DNA of 64,000 nt from Bathynomus jamesi. Its lineage: Eukaryota > Arthropoda > Malacostraca > Isopoda > Cirolanidae. Where the stretch lies: NCBI GenBank assembly GCA_023014485.1, contig JAJOZX010001001.1, positions 986,294 through 1,050,293 of the forward strand, in the 5' to 3' direction. Below are positions 9,690 through 20,595 of the stretch, one piece after another. Under the pieces are notes generated by a model that saw only the letters and a program-made list of their open reading frames with translations, searched no databases and was not told the DNA's origin. The translations under genes and the position numbers were made by a program. Positions within the stretch are counted from its first letter, which is position 1. The number at the start of each line of letters is the position of its first letter.

Positions 9690-11525
9690 ATGTTTTACCC
9701 ATTTCTGCAAAGTATTCACATTTTGGGCCAAACGAGGCGAGGCCTCCTCTGGCCCGCCACTCTGAGCCAAAGTGTCTACGTGCGCAGTCCATGTATATCG
9801 AAGACCCCGCAGTATATCAGGCAGACAAATGTAACAAACTCACGTATCATTGGGTCTTGTGATTTTTCCTGGTGGTAGAGTGTCGATTTGTTCTTGCGGA
9901 AGTGCAATCTTAATTGCATATATAATATTTGCCATCCATCTGGCCTTGTGTACTGCACCAGGGCGCCTGAGTCTTGAGTGAGAATTTGTCTCTTTTCAGA
10001 ATATGAACTGGGATTAAAATGACTCCAGTTAAGTTTTCTTCACTGCTGTGGGGAACGAACTGAAAGTTTGTGCGAAATCTATTGAAGAACGCTTACTTCT
10101 GGTGATTTCGATGTCTATCTTGAGGTCATTGATGACATGCCCAATGATCACTTCATCAACATGGTGTCGACACCCAGACCATAGCAAAGGGCGACTGATT
10201 GCCTGCTGGAGAATGACACACACTGCGGTCACATTTTCTGTATTGCTCGCAGTGGTATCAAATACTAAGTTGACAATGGCCTGTTAACAACTCCAGGCCT
10301 GCAACAACATCATAGTCTTTTCAGTTATGATCTCCCTAGACCGCTGGTTACTCCCAGTACCAGGTTCATATGATGGCACACCGAGAAGTTTAAGTTCAAT
10401 AGCATCACCTACAGCAACAGCAAGTCTCTCATCTGATACATGTGATTCTGCAATGAACCCATCATCTTTGAATCCCAGTGGAGAGATACAAATTTTGGTG
10501 GTATCCATGACTGTTTGACGGAATTAGCAATCTGCTCGTCTACCCTACGCCTTCTCCTGTCAGCTGTTGCATAAGTAGTTGAAACTTTGTTTGGATCACC
10601 TCCAGATTCTTCTATAAAGGCTTCCGTGAATGTTGCTTGTTGGGCTGGTGTTAATTTCATTCTAGTGGCCAAAGACACTAACTTGGGCTTGGTATGTCAT
10701 GTGGTATGAACGCCGGTGTGCCGCCATGACGAACAACTCGATGATGTGTCTTTCTAGAGGTTTATTGTTACACAGGGATGTCTTCATGATCTCCATCACT
10801 GCTGCTTTGAAGCTGTACATAACTGCATGATGCCTCCTGTTCTTTCTCTGCTCTTTCTTTCTTCTCTGTTTCTTTGGCTTTGCATAACTAAGTGCGCTGG
10901 ATCTGTGAGGCTAGCACCTTATCATGAGATCCAGACGACGCAATGCGGTCTGTTTTCATTGACCGAAGAAACTCTAGGTCATCAGGATTTCGGGTAGACT
11001 TTTCAGCATCTTTGGCCCACAATGGAAATGTCATTTTCAACTGATTCTTCATCTCTTTCACCTTGGCAAGCGCAGCTGGAGATGAACGGCGATCTATTGG
11101 GATCTCGCGCAGTTTTCCATTTTTCTCAGATAGAGCAATGAATTTCTCATAAGCTTTCTTGTTTGATATCATAGGAATATTTGCTTTGTGATAAAATAGT
11201 ACAATTCTTCAAACACAATCTTTGCAATGTCCCGCTTTGTCCTGTTTGACGACAGTCCTTCACGCTGATGAAATAAAAAACATCGCAGAACTTGCTCATT
11301 TGTTGGTAGCAGAGATCCGGTTATTTCAGCGTCCTTGTTTGTGATTCCTGCACCTAGGCCATACACAGCTAAAGACTGGCGTGTTTTTGCGGTTTTATGA
11401 GGAGTGATAGCCTCAGGTTCATCACTGGTTCCATTTCGAGCAAAAATGACAGTTATATAAAAAAGTTTCACGTCCGAAGTTGTCCGTTTTTGAGTGTGAC
11501 TGATCAGAATGCAGACCTGAAACAA
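9690..11525 (-). pseudogene. hAT-like transposase remnant of element F
   Basis: Minus-strand pieces in order: 11525-11169 (ends ...IAKIVFEELYYFITKQ), 11172-10888, 10678-10409 (contains VSLHWDSKMM), 10508-10284 (LAVAVGDAIELKLLGVPSYE) and 10287-10029 (VFDTTASNTENVTAV, then LLWSGCRHHVDEVIIGHV). The WDS and FDTTASNT aspartates, followed by CRHHxxE, look like the first two acidic positions and the Cys/His step of an RNase-H-fold transposase. At least three frameshifts break it, and the C-terminal part is unreadable. It belongs to the same broad lineage as element B rather than A/C/D/E. Confidence 0.55.
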
Positions 11526-11885
11526 GGATAGGTACTATTAGGTAAGCAATAAAATCAGGTTATATTCAGTACAAACAAAAGTCCAACATGTTTAAACAAT
11601 CAAAAGTCAAACATTTCTATGCATGAGAGTTGTTCCAAGCAAATTTCAATGACACAAGTGAACAGATTTCTATGGAAGTTAGTTTACCGCATAGACACAC
11701 AAAAGGTCACATATAACAAATTTCAACCTTCACGTGGACCCGTAGCTCTCATCCAAATCCAGTGATATTTCACAGAACATGTTTTCATTTTGAATGGAAC
11801 ACTGCTATTGTAGGGCCATTACGGAATTGTAACATTGTGGGGTTTGATGCACGGTGCACCCTACCAGCTGGTCAGCCAGAACCAC

Positions 11886-11926
11886 TCAAGTCAAAATAAA
11901 TAAACAAACATATTGAAAAGAATTTA

Positions 11927-11960
<34 letters not shown>

Positions 11961-12303
11961 CACCAAGGTTTTATATATGTATATATACACAATAATATAT
12001 ACGCAAAATCTTTCAGGATCCATCCTGAAAGACCTAGTAGAATCCCTGATGCTTGCTGAACCACCAGCCTCCCGATTCTGCCGCCGGACCATGGAGCAGC
12101 ACATCGAAACAATCCTCCGAAATCTTGAGTACGACACTGACCTTTTAGAGTCTCTCCTCACCTCTTACCCTTGCCGACTTGAAGCCGTCTGCCAAGCACA
12201 AGGAGGCAACACCAACTATTGAGTGATTTTGTTTAGACGTAGAATTAAATTGTCTAAAAGATACAACAATCAGTTTTTTGAACAGTCATTGTTTGCCACC
12301 CCT

Positions 12304-12349
<46 letters not shown>

Positions 12350-12350
12350 C
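11886..12350. other. Microsatellite-rich spacer with a GC-richer ORF tail
   Basis: Two TA arrays (about 11928-11959 and 12308-12341) flank a GC-richer block. In that block a plus-strand frame at about 12007-12222 reads SGSILKDLVESLMLAEPPAS and ends ...CQAQGGNTNY before a stop. Its codon use looks protein-coding, but I recognise no family. It may be a gene-end fragment or a LINE/PLE piece. Confidence 0.3.
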
Positions 12351-12704
12351 AGGGTGTCCCGTAAGTCTGGACCCATAGGGATTTATAATATATTTTTTTA
12401 TTATGTTATTATTATTATTTTATTATTATTTTTTATTATGATTTTTATTTGTGGGGCCACTTGAAAGCCAAAGTGTAGGAGGTCAAACTTCAGAACATTT
12501 TCCACCTTAAAGCACGCATTGTGGAGGCGTGTCAAGAAATTTCTGCGACTGTGATTCAGAAAGTTCTGTCGCAGTGGAGATTGCGTCTTCAACTATGTGT
12601 GCGACACAACGGCGGACACTTTGAACAGATTATGTAATAAATTTTTGGACTATTTTGTAATTTTATTATTTTTCCCTATGGGTCCAGACTTACGGGACAC
12701 CCTG
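12350..12704 (+). mobile_element. Internally deleted Tc1/mariner-like element, 355 bp
   Basis: The ends CAGGGTGTCCCGTAAGTCTG and its exact inverted partner (continuing through gacccataggga) are bordered by TA on both sides, the Tc1/mariner target. Inside, a plus-strand frame encodes the last part of a transposase: RIVEACQEISATVIQ... ending in CVRHNGGHFEQIM and a stop. The GGHFE end is typical of the superfamily. The catalytic part is gone. Confidence 0.85.
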
Positions 12705-12807
12705 TATATATATATATATATGCAATAAAATCACAGAATAACACGTGAGCTTATTAATAAGCAAACAACCACATGGAAAAGGAAAAGGAAACACGAAGTC
12801 CGAGCGC

Positions 12808-12832
12808 TTTCGTGATATATTCACATCTTCAG
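12808..12832 (-). ncRNA. Hammerhead-like motif in the left inverted PLE tail
   Basis: This is the inverted copy of the motif at 14745-14769: box CTGAAGA, a GTGA/TCAC stem and a GAAA box. See that entry for limits. Confidence 0.4.
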
Positions 12833-13004
12833 GGAGAAACAAAAAATATAGGCAGAGTTTACAAAGCAAATGAGTTAAATACACAAGCAAAAAAATTCCC
12901 AATCGGCAACTCAAATTAAAGACCATAAAACCCTCTAAAGATTTTTTCAATAGATAACATAATCTGTAGGCTGCTAAATTACTGAATATAAAAGAACTAT
13001 ATAG

Positions 13005-14177
13005 TTGAAATTCGACAAAAAAACCAGTACAGATGTTATCGCTTTATTTACAAGAGTCCCGGTGGAGGATCTATTAGTGTTTCTTTCGGAAGAATTGGTT
13101 AAGCATAATTTGCCATTACCTGTGGCTACAATTATTGAATTAATTAAGCTGTGCATAGTAGACTCAAAATTTGTGCTCAATAATGAATATTTTAGGCAGA
13201 AATTTGGTATGGCGATGGGAAACCCTCTCTCCCCCATTTTAAGTAACTTATATATGGAGTTTTTTGAAAGTAAGTTATTAAGGAAGATTCTGCCGAATTA
13301 TGTTCCATGGTTTAGATATGTAGATGATGTTCTTTGTCTTCGGCCAGTGACTTTAAATCTCAATGAATTCTTACCCAAACTTAATAATTTAACTCCCTCT
13401 ATCAATTTTACAGTCGAAATAGAAAAAGATTCTTCGATCCATTTTTTAGATGTTTTAATATATAGGTCTGGAAAAAAGTTTAAGTACAATATTTACAGAA
13501 AACCCACTAATAATTGTTCCTATATACATTATTATTCTGATCACCACATTAACGTAAAACGATCCGTTCTTTCTACTTTGTTCCTAAGAGGCCTACGAAT
13601 TTGTAGCCCAGAGTTCATTGACGACGAAATTAGTAAAATATACAAAATTGCGTTTGATTTAAAATATCCAAAGAACTGTACAGATAAGTCCTTAAAAATG
13701 ACAAAGAAAACCTTCTACGAAGTAAAGGACAAGATTCCTTATAACACAAAAAATGTTTTAGTGTTACCATTCAGAGAAAATTTCCTTGATCTGCCGAATC
13801 TGCTGAGGACTTTTAACGTAAATATTGCGTTCAAAAATTTAGATGTAATTAAGAATTCATTGATTAAGAACTCCCCTTTAAGTGAACAGGGTTGTGTATA
13901 TAAAATCCGATGCACAATATGTAATAAATTTTACATTGGCCAAACTGGTAAGACCCTTGAGTTACGTATTAAGCAGCATCAATACAGTATAAGAATTGGT
14001 CAGGAATCTAACGCCATTTTCATTCACATAAGAGATACTAATCATCCCATTGACTGGAAAAATGCTTCCAAATTAAGGTTTCGTAAATCTATTGTTAGCA
14101 GAAATATACTTGAATCAAGTGTGATCAAGAATAATGTGGACTTGGTCCTTAATATTAGCCTGGGCTGTATAAATTAG
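13005..14177 (+). CDS. Penelope-type reverse transcriptase/GIY-YIG endonuclease (N-terminally truncated)
   Basis: A 390-codon open frame without internal stops. Residues about 5-110 hold RT blocks: DVIALFTRVPVEDLLVFL, then GMAMGNPLSPILSNLY, then the catalytic box FRYVDDVL. A typical PLE stretch follows (HFLDVLIYRSGKKFKYNIYR). The C-terminal 100 residues hold a GIY-YIG nuclease of the PLE variant: VYKIRC, FYIGQTGKTLELRIKQH. Family proteins normally have about 150-250 more residues at the N-terminus, missing here, so the start codon is not native. The element copies itself by target-primed reverse transcription with the nuclease nicking the target. Confidence 0.85.
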   Translation: MKFDKKTSTDVIALFTRVPVEDLLVFLSEELVKHNLPLPVATIIELIKLCIVDSKFVLNNEYFRQKFGMAMGNPLSPILSNLYMEFFESKLLRKILPNYVPWFRYVDDVLCLRPVTLNLNEFLPKLNNLTPSINFTVEIEKDSSIHFLDVLIYRSGKKFKYNIYRKPTNNCSYIHYYSDHHINVKRSVLSTLFLRGLRICSPEFIDDEISKIYKIAFDLKYPKNCTDKSLKMTKKTFYEVKDKIPYNTKNVLVLPFRENFLDLPNLLRTFNVNIAFKNLDVIKNSLIKNSPLSEQGCVYKIRCTICNKFYIGQTGKTLELRIKQHQYSIRIGQESNAIFIHIRDTNHPIDWKNASKLRFRKSIVSRNILESSVIKNNVDLVLNISLGCIN

Positions 14178-14744
14178 AATCGTGCATTGTTAGAAAGTTG
14201 GCGAAGGGCCTATTGTTTTCTTGACCGCATTCTTGCCCCTTAACGGTTTGCCTTGGTTAAATAAATAAATATTATTTTAAGAACTGTTAACATTCTTATG
14301 TGTCCATTTTAATTGTAATATTTCTTTCGTATATAATCTTTGGGTGCTTGGTGGCTTATTGGACTTTTCAACTGGTTGGCTATTGGGAAAACAATTTTTT
14401 TCAGACTGTTTGTAGAAATTTTGGAATATTCTGTAAGACGATGGCACCATTCCCTTTGTTTTCATTAAATTCTTGCCACTTAATTGCCTGCTTTAATTAT
14501 ATACTAGTTCTAATAACCGTTATAATAATTTTTGTTCTCTTTACTGGTTTTTTTTTTTTTGTCTAATTTCATCTATATAGTTCTTTTATATTCAGTAATT
14601 TAGCAGCCTACAGATTATGTTATCTATTGAAAAAATCTTTAGAGGGTTTTATGGTATTTAATTTGAGTTGCCGATTGGGAATTTTTTTGCTTGTGTATTT
14701 AACTCATTTACTTTGTAAACTCTGCCTATATTTTTTGTTTCTCC

Positions 14745-14769
14745 CTGAAGATGTGAATATATCACGAAA
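14745..14769 (+). ncRNA. Hammerhead-ribozyme-like motif in PLE tail
   Basis: CTGAAGA (fits CUGANGA) is followed by one extra U, then a GUGA-AUAUA-UCAC stem-loop, then GAAA. Hammerhead ribozymes are known from PLE terminal repeats. The extra base between the first box and stem II departs from the canonical fold, so self-cleavage is not assured. Confidence 0.45.
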
Positions 14770-14867
14770 GCGCTCGGACTTCGTGTTTCCTTTTCCTTTC
14801 CCTGTGGTTGTTTGCTTATATATATATATATATATATAATCTTTTTTTAACCTTTTTTAACCTTGGT

Positions 14868-15150
14868 TTGGTTCCGTCCGAATTGTTCATTCTGACCAAG
14901 GTCAAGCTTGTCACTCCACCTTAGACCTACAGTTTAACGTGGAATCCTAACCACGCCCCACCAGCAGCCCAGCGTCTCAACCACAAGGCAAAACAAGGTA
15001 CCTATTTATCTACCAACCATTTTTTTTTTATTGTGTGGAAAGATGAACAGCTGGGGTTTGCTGTGCGCTGCCTGTCATCACCTGGTCTCGATCCCGAGGC
15101 CGATGGATTCGTAGTCAGTGACGTTAACTACTATACGACCGAGGTGCATA
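14868..15150 (-). mobile_element. tRNA-derived SINE with a LINE-like tail
   Basis: Read on the minus strand, about 15148-15085 is a tRNA-like head with an A-box-like GTATAGTAGTTAACG, an anticodon loop containing ACG (Arg-like) and a B-box-like GGATCGAGACC. The body continues to a tail with gacaagcttgacctt and repeated aaggtta units. The tail shares gacaagcttgacctt, ggaac and aaggtta with the 3' end of the CR1-like LINE at 59.3 kb. A truncated relative is at 39040-39165. Confidence 0.7.
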
Positions 15151-15561
15151 TATATATTTAGGGTGGAGTGAAAAGTAGTGTCTAAAAAAAAATTCCGATT
15201 ATCATTTTCTCCAGGGGTAGAAAAGTTGCGTACTGATGGAGGTAATTTTCTGTTTAAGTATTTTTGCCGAAGCCTTTTATCTTCTGGTTCTGCAAGAGCT
15301 TTAAAAATGAGCACATTTTAATATAAAATCGGATATTTGTAATGTTTTTTTTTAAAGCACTGTTAAATATTTGGGTGCAACTCCTTGCTATATTCACCCA
15401 ATATGTGGATGAATATACCGAGAATCCACCACGAGGAGGTGATTGCACATCGGGTTCCACCCAATACACCCCAACCTCCCGACGTTGGTCGATTGTCAGA
15501 TAAATTATTCACACTTGTATTTCTGATTTGGTGTTGAAATGAGACATTATTTTTCTTGATC

Positions 15562-17589
15562 TTAAACGAGAGCGGATGAACCCATCTCTCTTCTTGGATC
15601 TGCAAACTGCTGCAGAAGCTTCAGTAACAAGGCGTACTCCACGTTCAACAGCTTCATATGACAAGGTAGTTTATCAAACTCTAATTTTGGTGCGGCGCCT
15701 TCTTCATCTACAAACTGTATCAGCTCCTCATTGGGGACATGCTGGGTTTGAGGAAGGTTCCAGACTACCATCTCTTTGCCAGTCATCGATTAATTCATAG
15801 TATTCAGATACACAAAAATTCAGGTTGGGAATCATGAAATGCCTAATGTTTGTATGACTGCTTTTTTCAGCTCTTGCAGCCGTTATCCGTCGAAGCGCCA
15901 GCTTTCTCACATGATCTCGATTATCAGCAAGCATGACCATCAGTATATTTTCAGGGTGACCATAATATGCATTCCTCTGAATTACAGGGTCAACAACTGC
16001 TTTCAAGTCTTTTGAGAGGTATCTGGAACTCTGGATTATCTGCCACAAATTTTTTGCACCATCTGTAGATGAAAAATGAACTTTTATATTGAACCACTTT
16101 GGAGCATATACCTTGCAAACAAATTCGGCCAGAGTTAGAAGGGGCTTTGAAGGATTTTTGGTTGCCATGTACAAACGCAGGATTCTGTTTGCAGTTGTCA
16201 ACCATCTTGAATGGCTTACTTTACCAGGTTGGCGTCTTTCAAGATCTTCCGAACAGTTGCCAGATGATACAGCCTTACAAATATCCCACAAATATTTCTG
16301 ATCAGTGCTTAACTCTGTATTTTCTAAGCACTGTGGTAAATCAACAGGAATTGGGTCAAATCTTACAATTTTGTGTTATTCACATGTGGCTATTGCTTGC
16401 CCAAGTTCACCGTGACTGCATTTGGCCCACGTATATGGCCATCGAGATGGTGGAAAAGATGTGCAACATACATATCATCCATTGCAAAGATCTTCTGAAA
16501 TGGTCTTCTAAAGAGTCTAATCACACCTGCTTTAGTCCCAGTATTTGATACTGTGACATCACAACCAACAGCAATAAGCGTATCTGTATTTGCATTAGTT
16601 TTTTCAGAAATGAGATAATGGAATTAAATATATCTTTGCTCCTGCCTGACAGTGGAGTGGTGTGACCTAAGAAAATTGACTGTGGTTCTTGAATACGAGT
16701 AAAGTGCTCTTCAGTGCTACTTCTCAGATAATATTTCCCACCTTGTTTAACCCTCGCTCGTGTTTTATCCCTTCGACCATCGAAGTACTATTCCTTGCAC
16801 GGTGTTTCTGTTGGAAAATCTTTCATTTCTGCCATTTGCTTTTTTCCTCTCTTCTGAGCTTGTGCCTGGCTACAACGTGGGACATGTCTTACATCACAGC
16901 ATTAGTAATAGCTGCTGCAGATCGATCCGAAACACCATATCTATCACAGGTTCTTGCCAAAAACAGGCATATTAATGCTCATCTAATGTGTCATGAGTAA
17001 AGGATTAATTGCTTTACTTAGCAATGTGATCTCAGTATCAGAATTGTCAGAGTTTTCATTGGTATCTGTTTCATATGATGAAAAGTTCAGAGATGCTGTA
17101 GTCTGACTTGTCGACTGGTAAATTTGCGTTCAGTCCGCTTTTGTAATTTTTTTTTCACTGGTAAATCAACTCCTCCGATGCCCATATGTCCTTGAGTTCT
17201 CTGGTCAGCAAAAATGTTCTTTCAAGAATAGAAACTCGACGAGCTGCCTCACATTTGCAAGCTGGGATTAAAATACATTGGCAAGCAGCTACATCAAACA
17301 ACTTAGCTGTTCCCTTGAGAAAATTTTGCCATTTACTATCAAAAGTAGGCGTTCCAGCTGTTTTAATTGAATTCATCAAATTCCTGGACTAGTCATGATA
17401 CTTTCGTATTTTCCTTATCAAGCTGGTATGGGAGATGATTGGAATTGAAGCTTTATCCCATATGTTCGCAATATCAGAAGCAACCTTCTCAACTCTCTCT
17501 GAAACTTTCGGTTTAGCATTTGTTGGTAAAGATTTCATTTCTAATCTTACATACTGGTAATGCGAAAAAACATCCGAAGTTGTTGTCAA
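15562..17589 (-). pseudogene. Transposase of hAT-like element A, broken
   Basis: The N-terminal piece (17589-17389) has VASDIANIWDKASIPIISHT. The next (17379-17155) has the cysteine cluster LFDVAACQCILIPACKC, followed by a conserved RRVSILERTFL. The C-terminal half (16291-15562) has the SHSRWLTTANRILRLY motif, then FVCKVYAPKWF, VDPVIQRNAYYGHPENILM and a final PCHMK region. The middle, including the GCDS aspartate block, lies around 16.3-16.7 kb with frame breaks. The same protein is seen in C, D and E. The Trp motif and order suggest a divergent hAT-type transposase. Confidence 0.65.
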
Positions 17590-17896
17590 AACATAATATT
17601 AAAGGGCCTACCATTAAATTTTGATGCCTGTGAGAATGCTGACAGCTGTTTTTTTCTGGCTTGCCTTGTACAATTCATAATTAGTGCTGCAAGAAGTTAA
17701 ATATTAGTTAGATGATAATATTAATATGATAATATAAATATTATGATGTATTGTAATATCAAATAAAATAATTATAAAATTTTATTGTACGAGGGCCACT
17801 CAATATATTTTGCCCCACCTTTTTTTTTCTTTCCAAGTTTCTTGTAAGTTCCAGAAATTTTGTACACAAGTAGATACATACCTTTTTTACAAGTTT

Positions 17897-19410
17897 TTAT
17901 TTTTCCACATAGTCTCCATCCTTTTCTACGGTTTTCCTCGAAACAAGGGCCTTTATTCCTTGCTGGTAAAAGTCCCCTGGCTTCCGATAGAGCCAACTCT
18001 TAACCTCCTCAACAACCTCATCGTCACTCTGAAAGTTTCTTCCACGAATAGCATCCTTCATTGGCCAATACAAATGGAAGTCAGAAGGTGCCAGATCCGA
18101 CCTGTATGGAGGGTCGGGTAACACAGTCAAGCGCATTTTTGTGATGCCCTCTCTTGTTTGCAAACGGTTATGTGGTCTTGCGTTATCGTGCAAAAGAAGG
18201 ACTTCTTCCAGTTTTCTCTCCGGTCGAACTCACTTTATACTGTACGTCTCTGGAGTCTCTGTAGGGTAGCAATATAAGCCTCTGAGTTGATTGTTTGTCC
18301 TTTCTTCACAATGTTCACTTTTTTGGTTTATACTCCTTTTAGTATTTTTAATAGCTATAAGTGGAGCTTCCACCCGAAGCCAATCACTTCAACTATATCT
18401 GAACTTGGCTTAGCGTTGATTTGCCGCTCGGATTACGTTCTTTTCTTTTCTTCAATGGTCCAGTTTATTGTGTCATACCGACATATGTTTTTGTTGGGCC
18501 CATTGTTTGATGGAAAAGCTGGGGTCCAGGGTCAATATCTTGACCTGGTGGGATTCCCCGCATTGATCCCTTTCGTGAAGAATCTTCTCCTCTGGGACTG
18601 AGAAAAGTTGCACCATTGCTCACCTCACCCACCCTGGTGCCTAAGCGGGTTGAGGGGACCTTTTTATCCTGGGTGACGTCCTGCCAGTGTGTGAGCTTTC
18701 CTTAGTAGACATTACATCCCGTTCTTGTTTGTGGAAAGCTACATACAGGTGGGAGGGGTTTCCCCCGCACCCGTCCCTTATTTTTAGTCGCCTTTTACGA
18801 CACGCTGAAACCACGTGGGAAGTATTCTTTCAAATCCCCTATCCCCAGTGGATTGGCGTTTTGTTTCAGGTTCAAAGTGGTGTACCCAAGTCTCATCCCC
18901 AGTCACAATTCGTGAAAGGAAGTCATCCCCTTCTGTCTCGTATCGAACCAACGACTCAGAAGCAATTTCTTTTCTTTGGGCTTTGTGATCTTCAGTCAGT
19001 TCGCGAGGAACAAACCGTGAACACACTTTTGAGTATCCCAGTTGCTGAATTATCGTATTCACACTTCCTTCACTAATTCCTAGCTCCAGTGATAGCTCCT
19101 TGTATGTGACGCGCCGATTTGATCGAATGATGCTGTTAGCACGTTGCACAGTATGAGATGTCACAGCCGATGCCGGGGACCGCTGCGTGGCCCATCATCG
19201 AGACTGGCTCGCCCTCTTTCCAATAATCTCACACGTTTTGAACCAGCGTCCAACTGTGCTTCGATCAACAACAGCATCTCCGTAAACGTTTTGTAGACGT
19301 TTGTGAATATTTCCAACTGTTTCCTTCTCTGCGGTTAAGAACTCGGTAACAGCTCTCTGTTTACGACGCACATCACTGTCAGACGCCATTTTCGAAACTG
19401 CGTTAACCAT
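17897..19410 (-). pseudogene. mariner transposase, interrupted
   Basis: From the N-terminus (minus strand) the first piece starts MASDSDVRRKQRAVTEFLT and has a helix-turn-helix (VYGDAVVDRSTVGRW). Next, 19164-18865 has a second HTH (SLELGISEGSVNTI) and the first catalytic Asp (IVTGDETWVHHFEPETKRQS). The last part (18300-17897) has LLLHDNARPH (second Asp) and a DLAPSDFHLY block with the third Asp. This is a mariner DD34D arrangement. The stretch between the first and second Asp is displaced by an insertion, and two short frame breaks occur upstream. Confidence 0.8.
18312..18860. mobile_element. Unidentified insertion inside the mariner ORF
   Basis: The mariner frame stops matching after FEPETKRQ and resumes at KKGQTINSEAYIATLQ. 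The intervening about 550 bp is GC-richer and contains 'tagtcgccttttacgac', a phrase I recall from invertebrate retroposon 3' ends. There is no ORF. It is probably a SINE or a LINE tail. Confidence 0.5.
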
Positions 19411-19966
19411 CGGTTTTATACAAGGGCGTTTAAAAGCGGTTTTATACAAGGAGGGGAGGTTCAAACTTGAAAAATCAGGTTATGTGAAGCACAGAAAGTT
19501 CAAACCTACGGCCCAAAGGACATTTCAGCTCCATGGCCTATTATTTAGCTAAGAAAAAAGGGTGGGACAAAATATATCGAATGCCCCTAGCATATATAAC
19601 AACACTACCTCTCTTCTCATCGTCCACTGTTCAACTGAGTTGTATCTACAACATCAGTAGCTTTCAACTGGGAGTTGCCAACTAGTACAATACTTTAGTA
19701 TCAAAATACGACACATTTTAAATATAAGGTGTTTTTTTCTAGCAAAATAGCCGAAATCCATTAAATTTCACGATTTGCTTTGTAAAACGTGATCAGTGTC
19801 TGGACATTAATTCTTTTGTATAAATAACAAAATATACTTGTTCCTTGCGGAACCAGTAAATGAATGCCAAACTGAACAATATTTGGCAGTTATTATAGCC
19901 ATCATTACATAACTTTTATACCCATGGAGAAATAAATGCAAAAGAAAAAAAATTTAGCTCCACCCT

Positions 19967-19998
<32 letters not shown>

Positions 19999-20009
<11 letters not shown>

Positions 20010-20570
20010 GAATGATCTCAGAATGGTTCCCTGAGGTTTTTTATGATACACACAGACCGTGCATGGAACAAGGAACTCATTGCACGGTCTGTGTGTATCA
20101 TAAAAAACCTCAGGGAACCATTCTGAGTTCATTCCCATCATGAAACGGACATGTTATATGCCTTGAAAAGTGGACTCTCAATTCTGCCAGTTGAGGTTTA
20201 AGTTTTGGTTTTTGGCTAAAAATATAATAGTTACCCCTTTTTCTTTGATGTATTCAATCTGACGTGAAGGCAGCGAGTCTTTTGCTTATATTGAGGTTCT
20301 AAATGTAGCTGGGCTAGGCTGCTTTAAACCCTAGATCCTGTCCCAAAGCTGGATCCTATCTGCTTTGCAGATAGCTGGTGAGGGAAGCTATGTTTTTGGG
20401 ACCTCTTTGCGAGTGACCCGTTGCCCATGTCGGGGTAGCATCATGAAAAAGAAAAAACTACAGTATTTGTCATTTACCATTACTTATTCGGACAATAGTG
20501 GATTTAATTTTCCTAAAAGAGTTCCTTGTTCCATGCACAGTCTGTGTGTATCATATATATATATATATAT
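19999..20570 (+). repeat. Palindromic PLE-tail-like unit between TA arrays
   Basis: 19999-20140 is an inverted repeat (gtctgtgtgtatcataaaa arms of about 65 bp) around 20072. The same gttccttgttccatgcac..gtctgtgtgtatcata end recurs at 20520-20556 before another TA run. Ends that are partly inverted and partly direct resemble Penelope pLTRs. There is no ORF. Confidence 0.4.
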
Positions 20571-20595
20571 ACACACTATGGTTGAGTGTCTAAGC

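Larger units (their letters stand above)
5421..11863 (-). mobile_element. hAT-like element F (contains a nested LINE)
   Basis: The left end reads TAGGGTGCATG and the right end is the inverted TAGGGTGCACC. Similarity continues inward for about 150 bp; both ends share, for example, a (g)gtccacgtgaaggttg / atccacgtcgaggttg block. The flanks CCAGCTAG (5413-5420) and CCAGCTGG (11864-11871) are an 8-bp target duplication with one mismatch. The transposase remnant is on the minus strand at the right side. A CR1-like LINE (6.1-9.1 kb) and a P-like fragment fill the left part and are later insertions, so the original element was much shorter than 6.4 kb. The boundary call depends on joining two ends 6.4 kb apart. 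Confidence 0.6.
12716..14835 (+). mobile_element. Penelope-like element flanked by inverted copies of its 3' tail
   Basis: The 14575-14818 tail (from ctatatagttctt to cctgtggttgtttgctta) reappears inverted at about 12755-12995, before the ORF. Between them is one RT plus GIY-YIG ORF. Inverted or tandem terminal repeats (pLTRs) of this kind are typical of Penelope-like elements. The ORF starts inside the RT domain, so the copy is 5'-truncated and joined to an inverted piece of its own end. TA runs border both sides. Confidence 0.8.
17789..19592 (-). mobile_element. mariner element nested in hAT-like A
   Basis: The ends CGAGGGCCACTCAATATATT and the inverted CTAGGGGCATTCGATATATT are about 30-bp imperfect TIRs, with TA (left) and a degraded TA (right) outside. 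The transposase runs on the minus strand and is interrupted by a separate insertion at about 18312-18860. Without it the element would be about 1.25 kb, the usual mariner length. Confidence 0.8.
15159..19967 (-). mobile_element. hAT-like element A (contains a mariner)
   Basis: The left end TAGGGTGGAGTGAAA and the right end (inverted TAGGGTGGAGCTAAA) are diverged terminal inverted repeats of about 170 bp. Both contain a tttctcca(g/t)gggta-aaagtt block and a ctggttc(t/c)gcaag block. Both flanks are TA-rich and the target duplication is no longer clear. The transposase is on the minus strand in the left half. The right third is a mariner insertion (17789-19592), so the original element was about 3 kb. 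Confidence 0.75.

Noticed and set aside
13298..13489. Antisense ORFs over PLE, LINE and hAT genes
   Set aside because: They mirror the real frames on the opposite strand and show no independent motifs.
15159..19967. Clear 8-bp target duplication for element A
   Set aside because: The flanks (tatatatt / aattatat) lie in TA repeats and do not match, so only the TIRs support the boundary.
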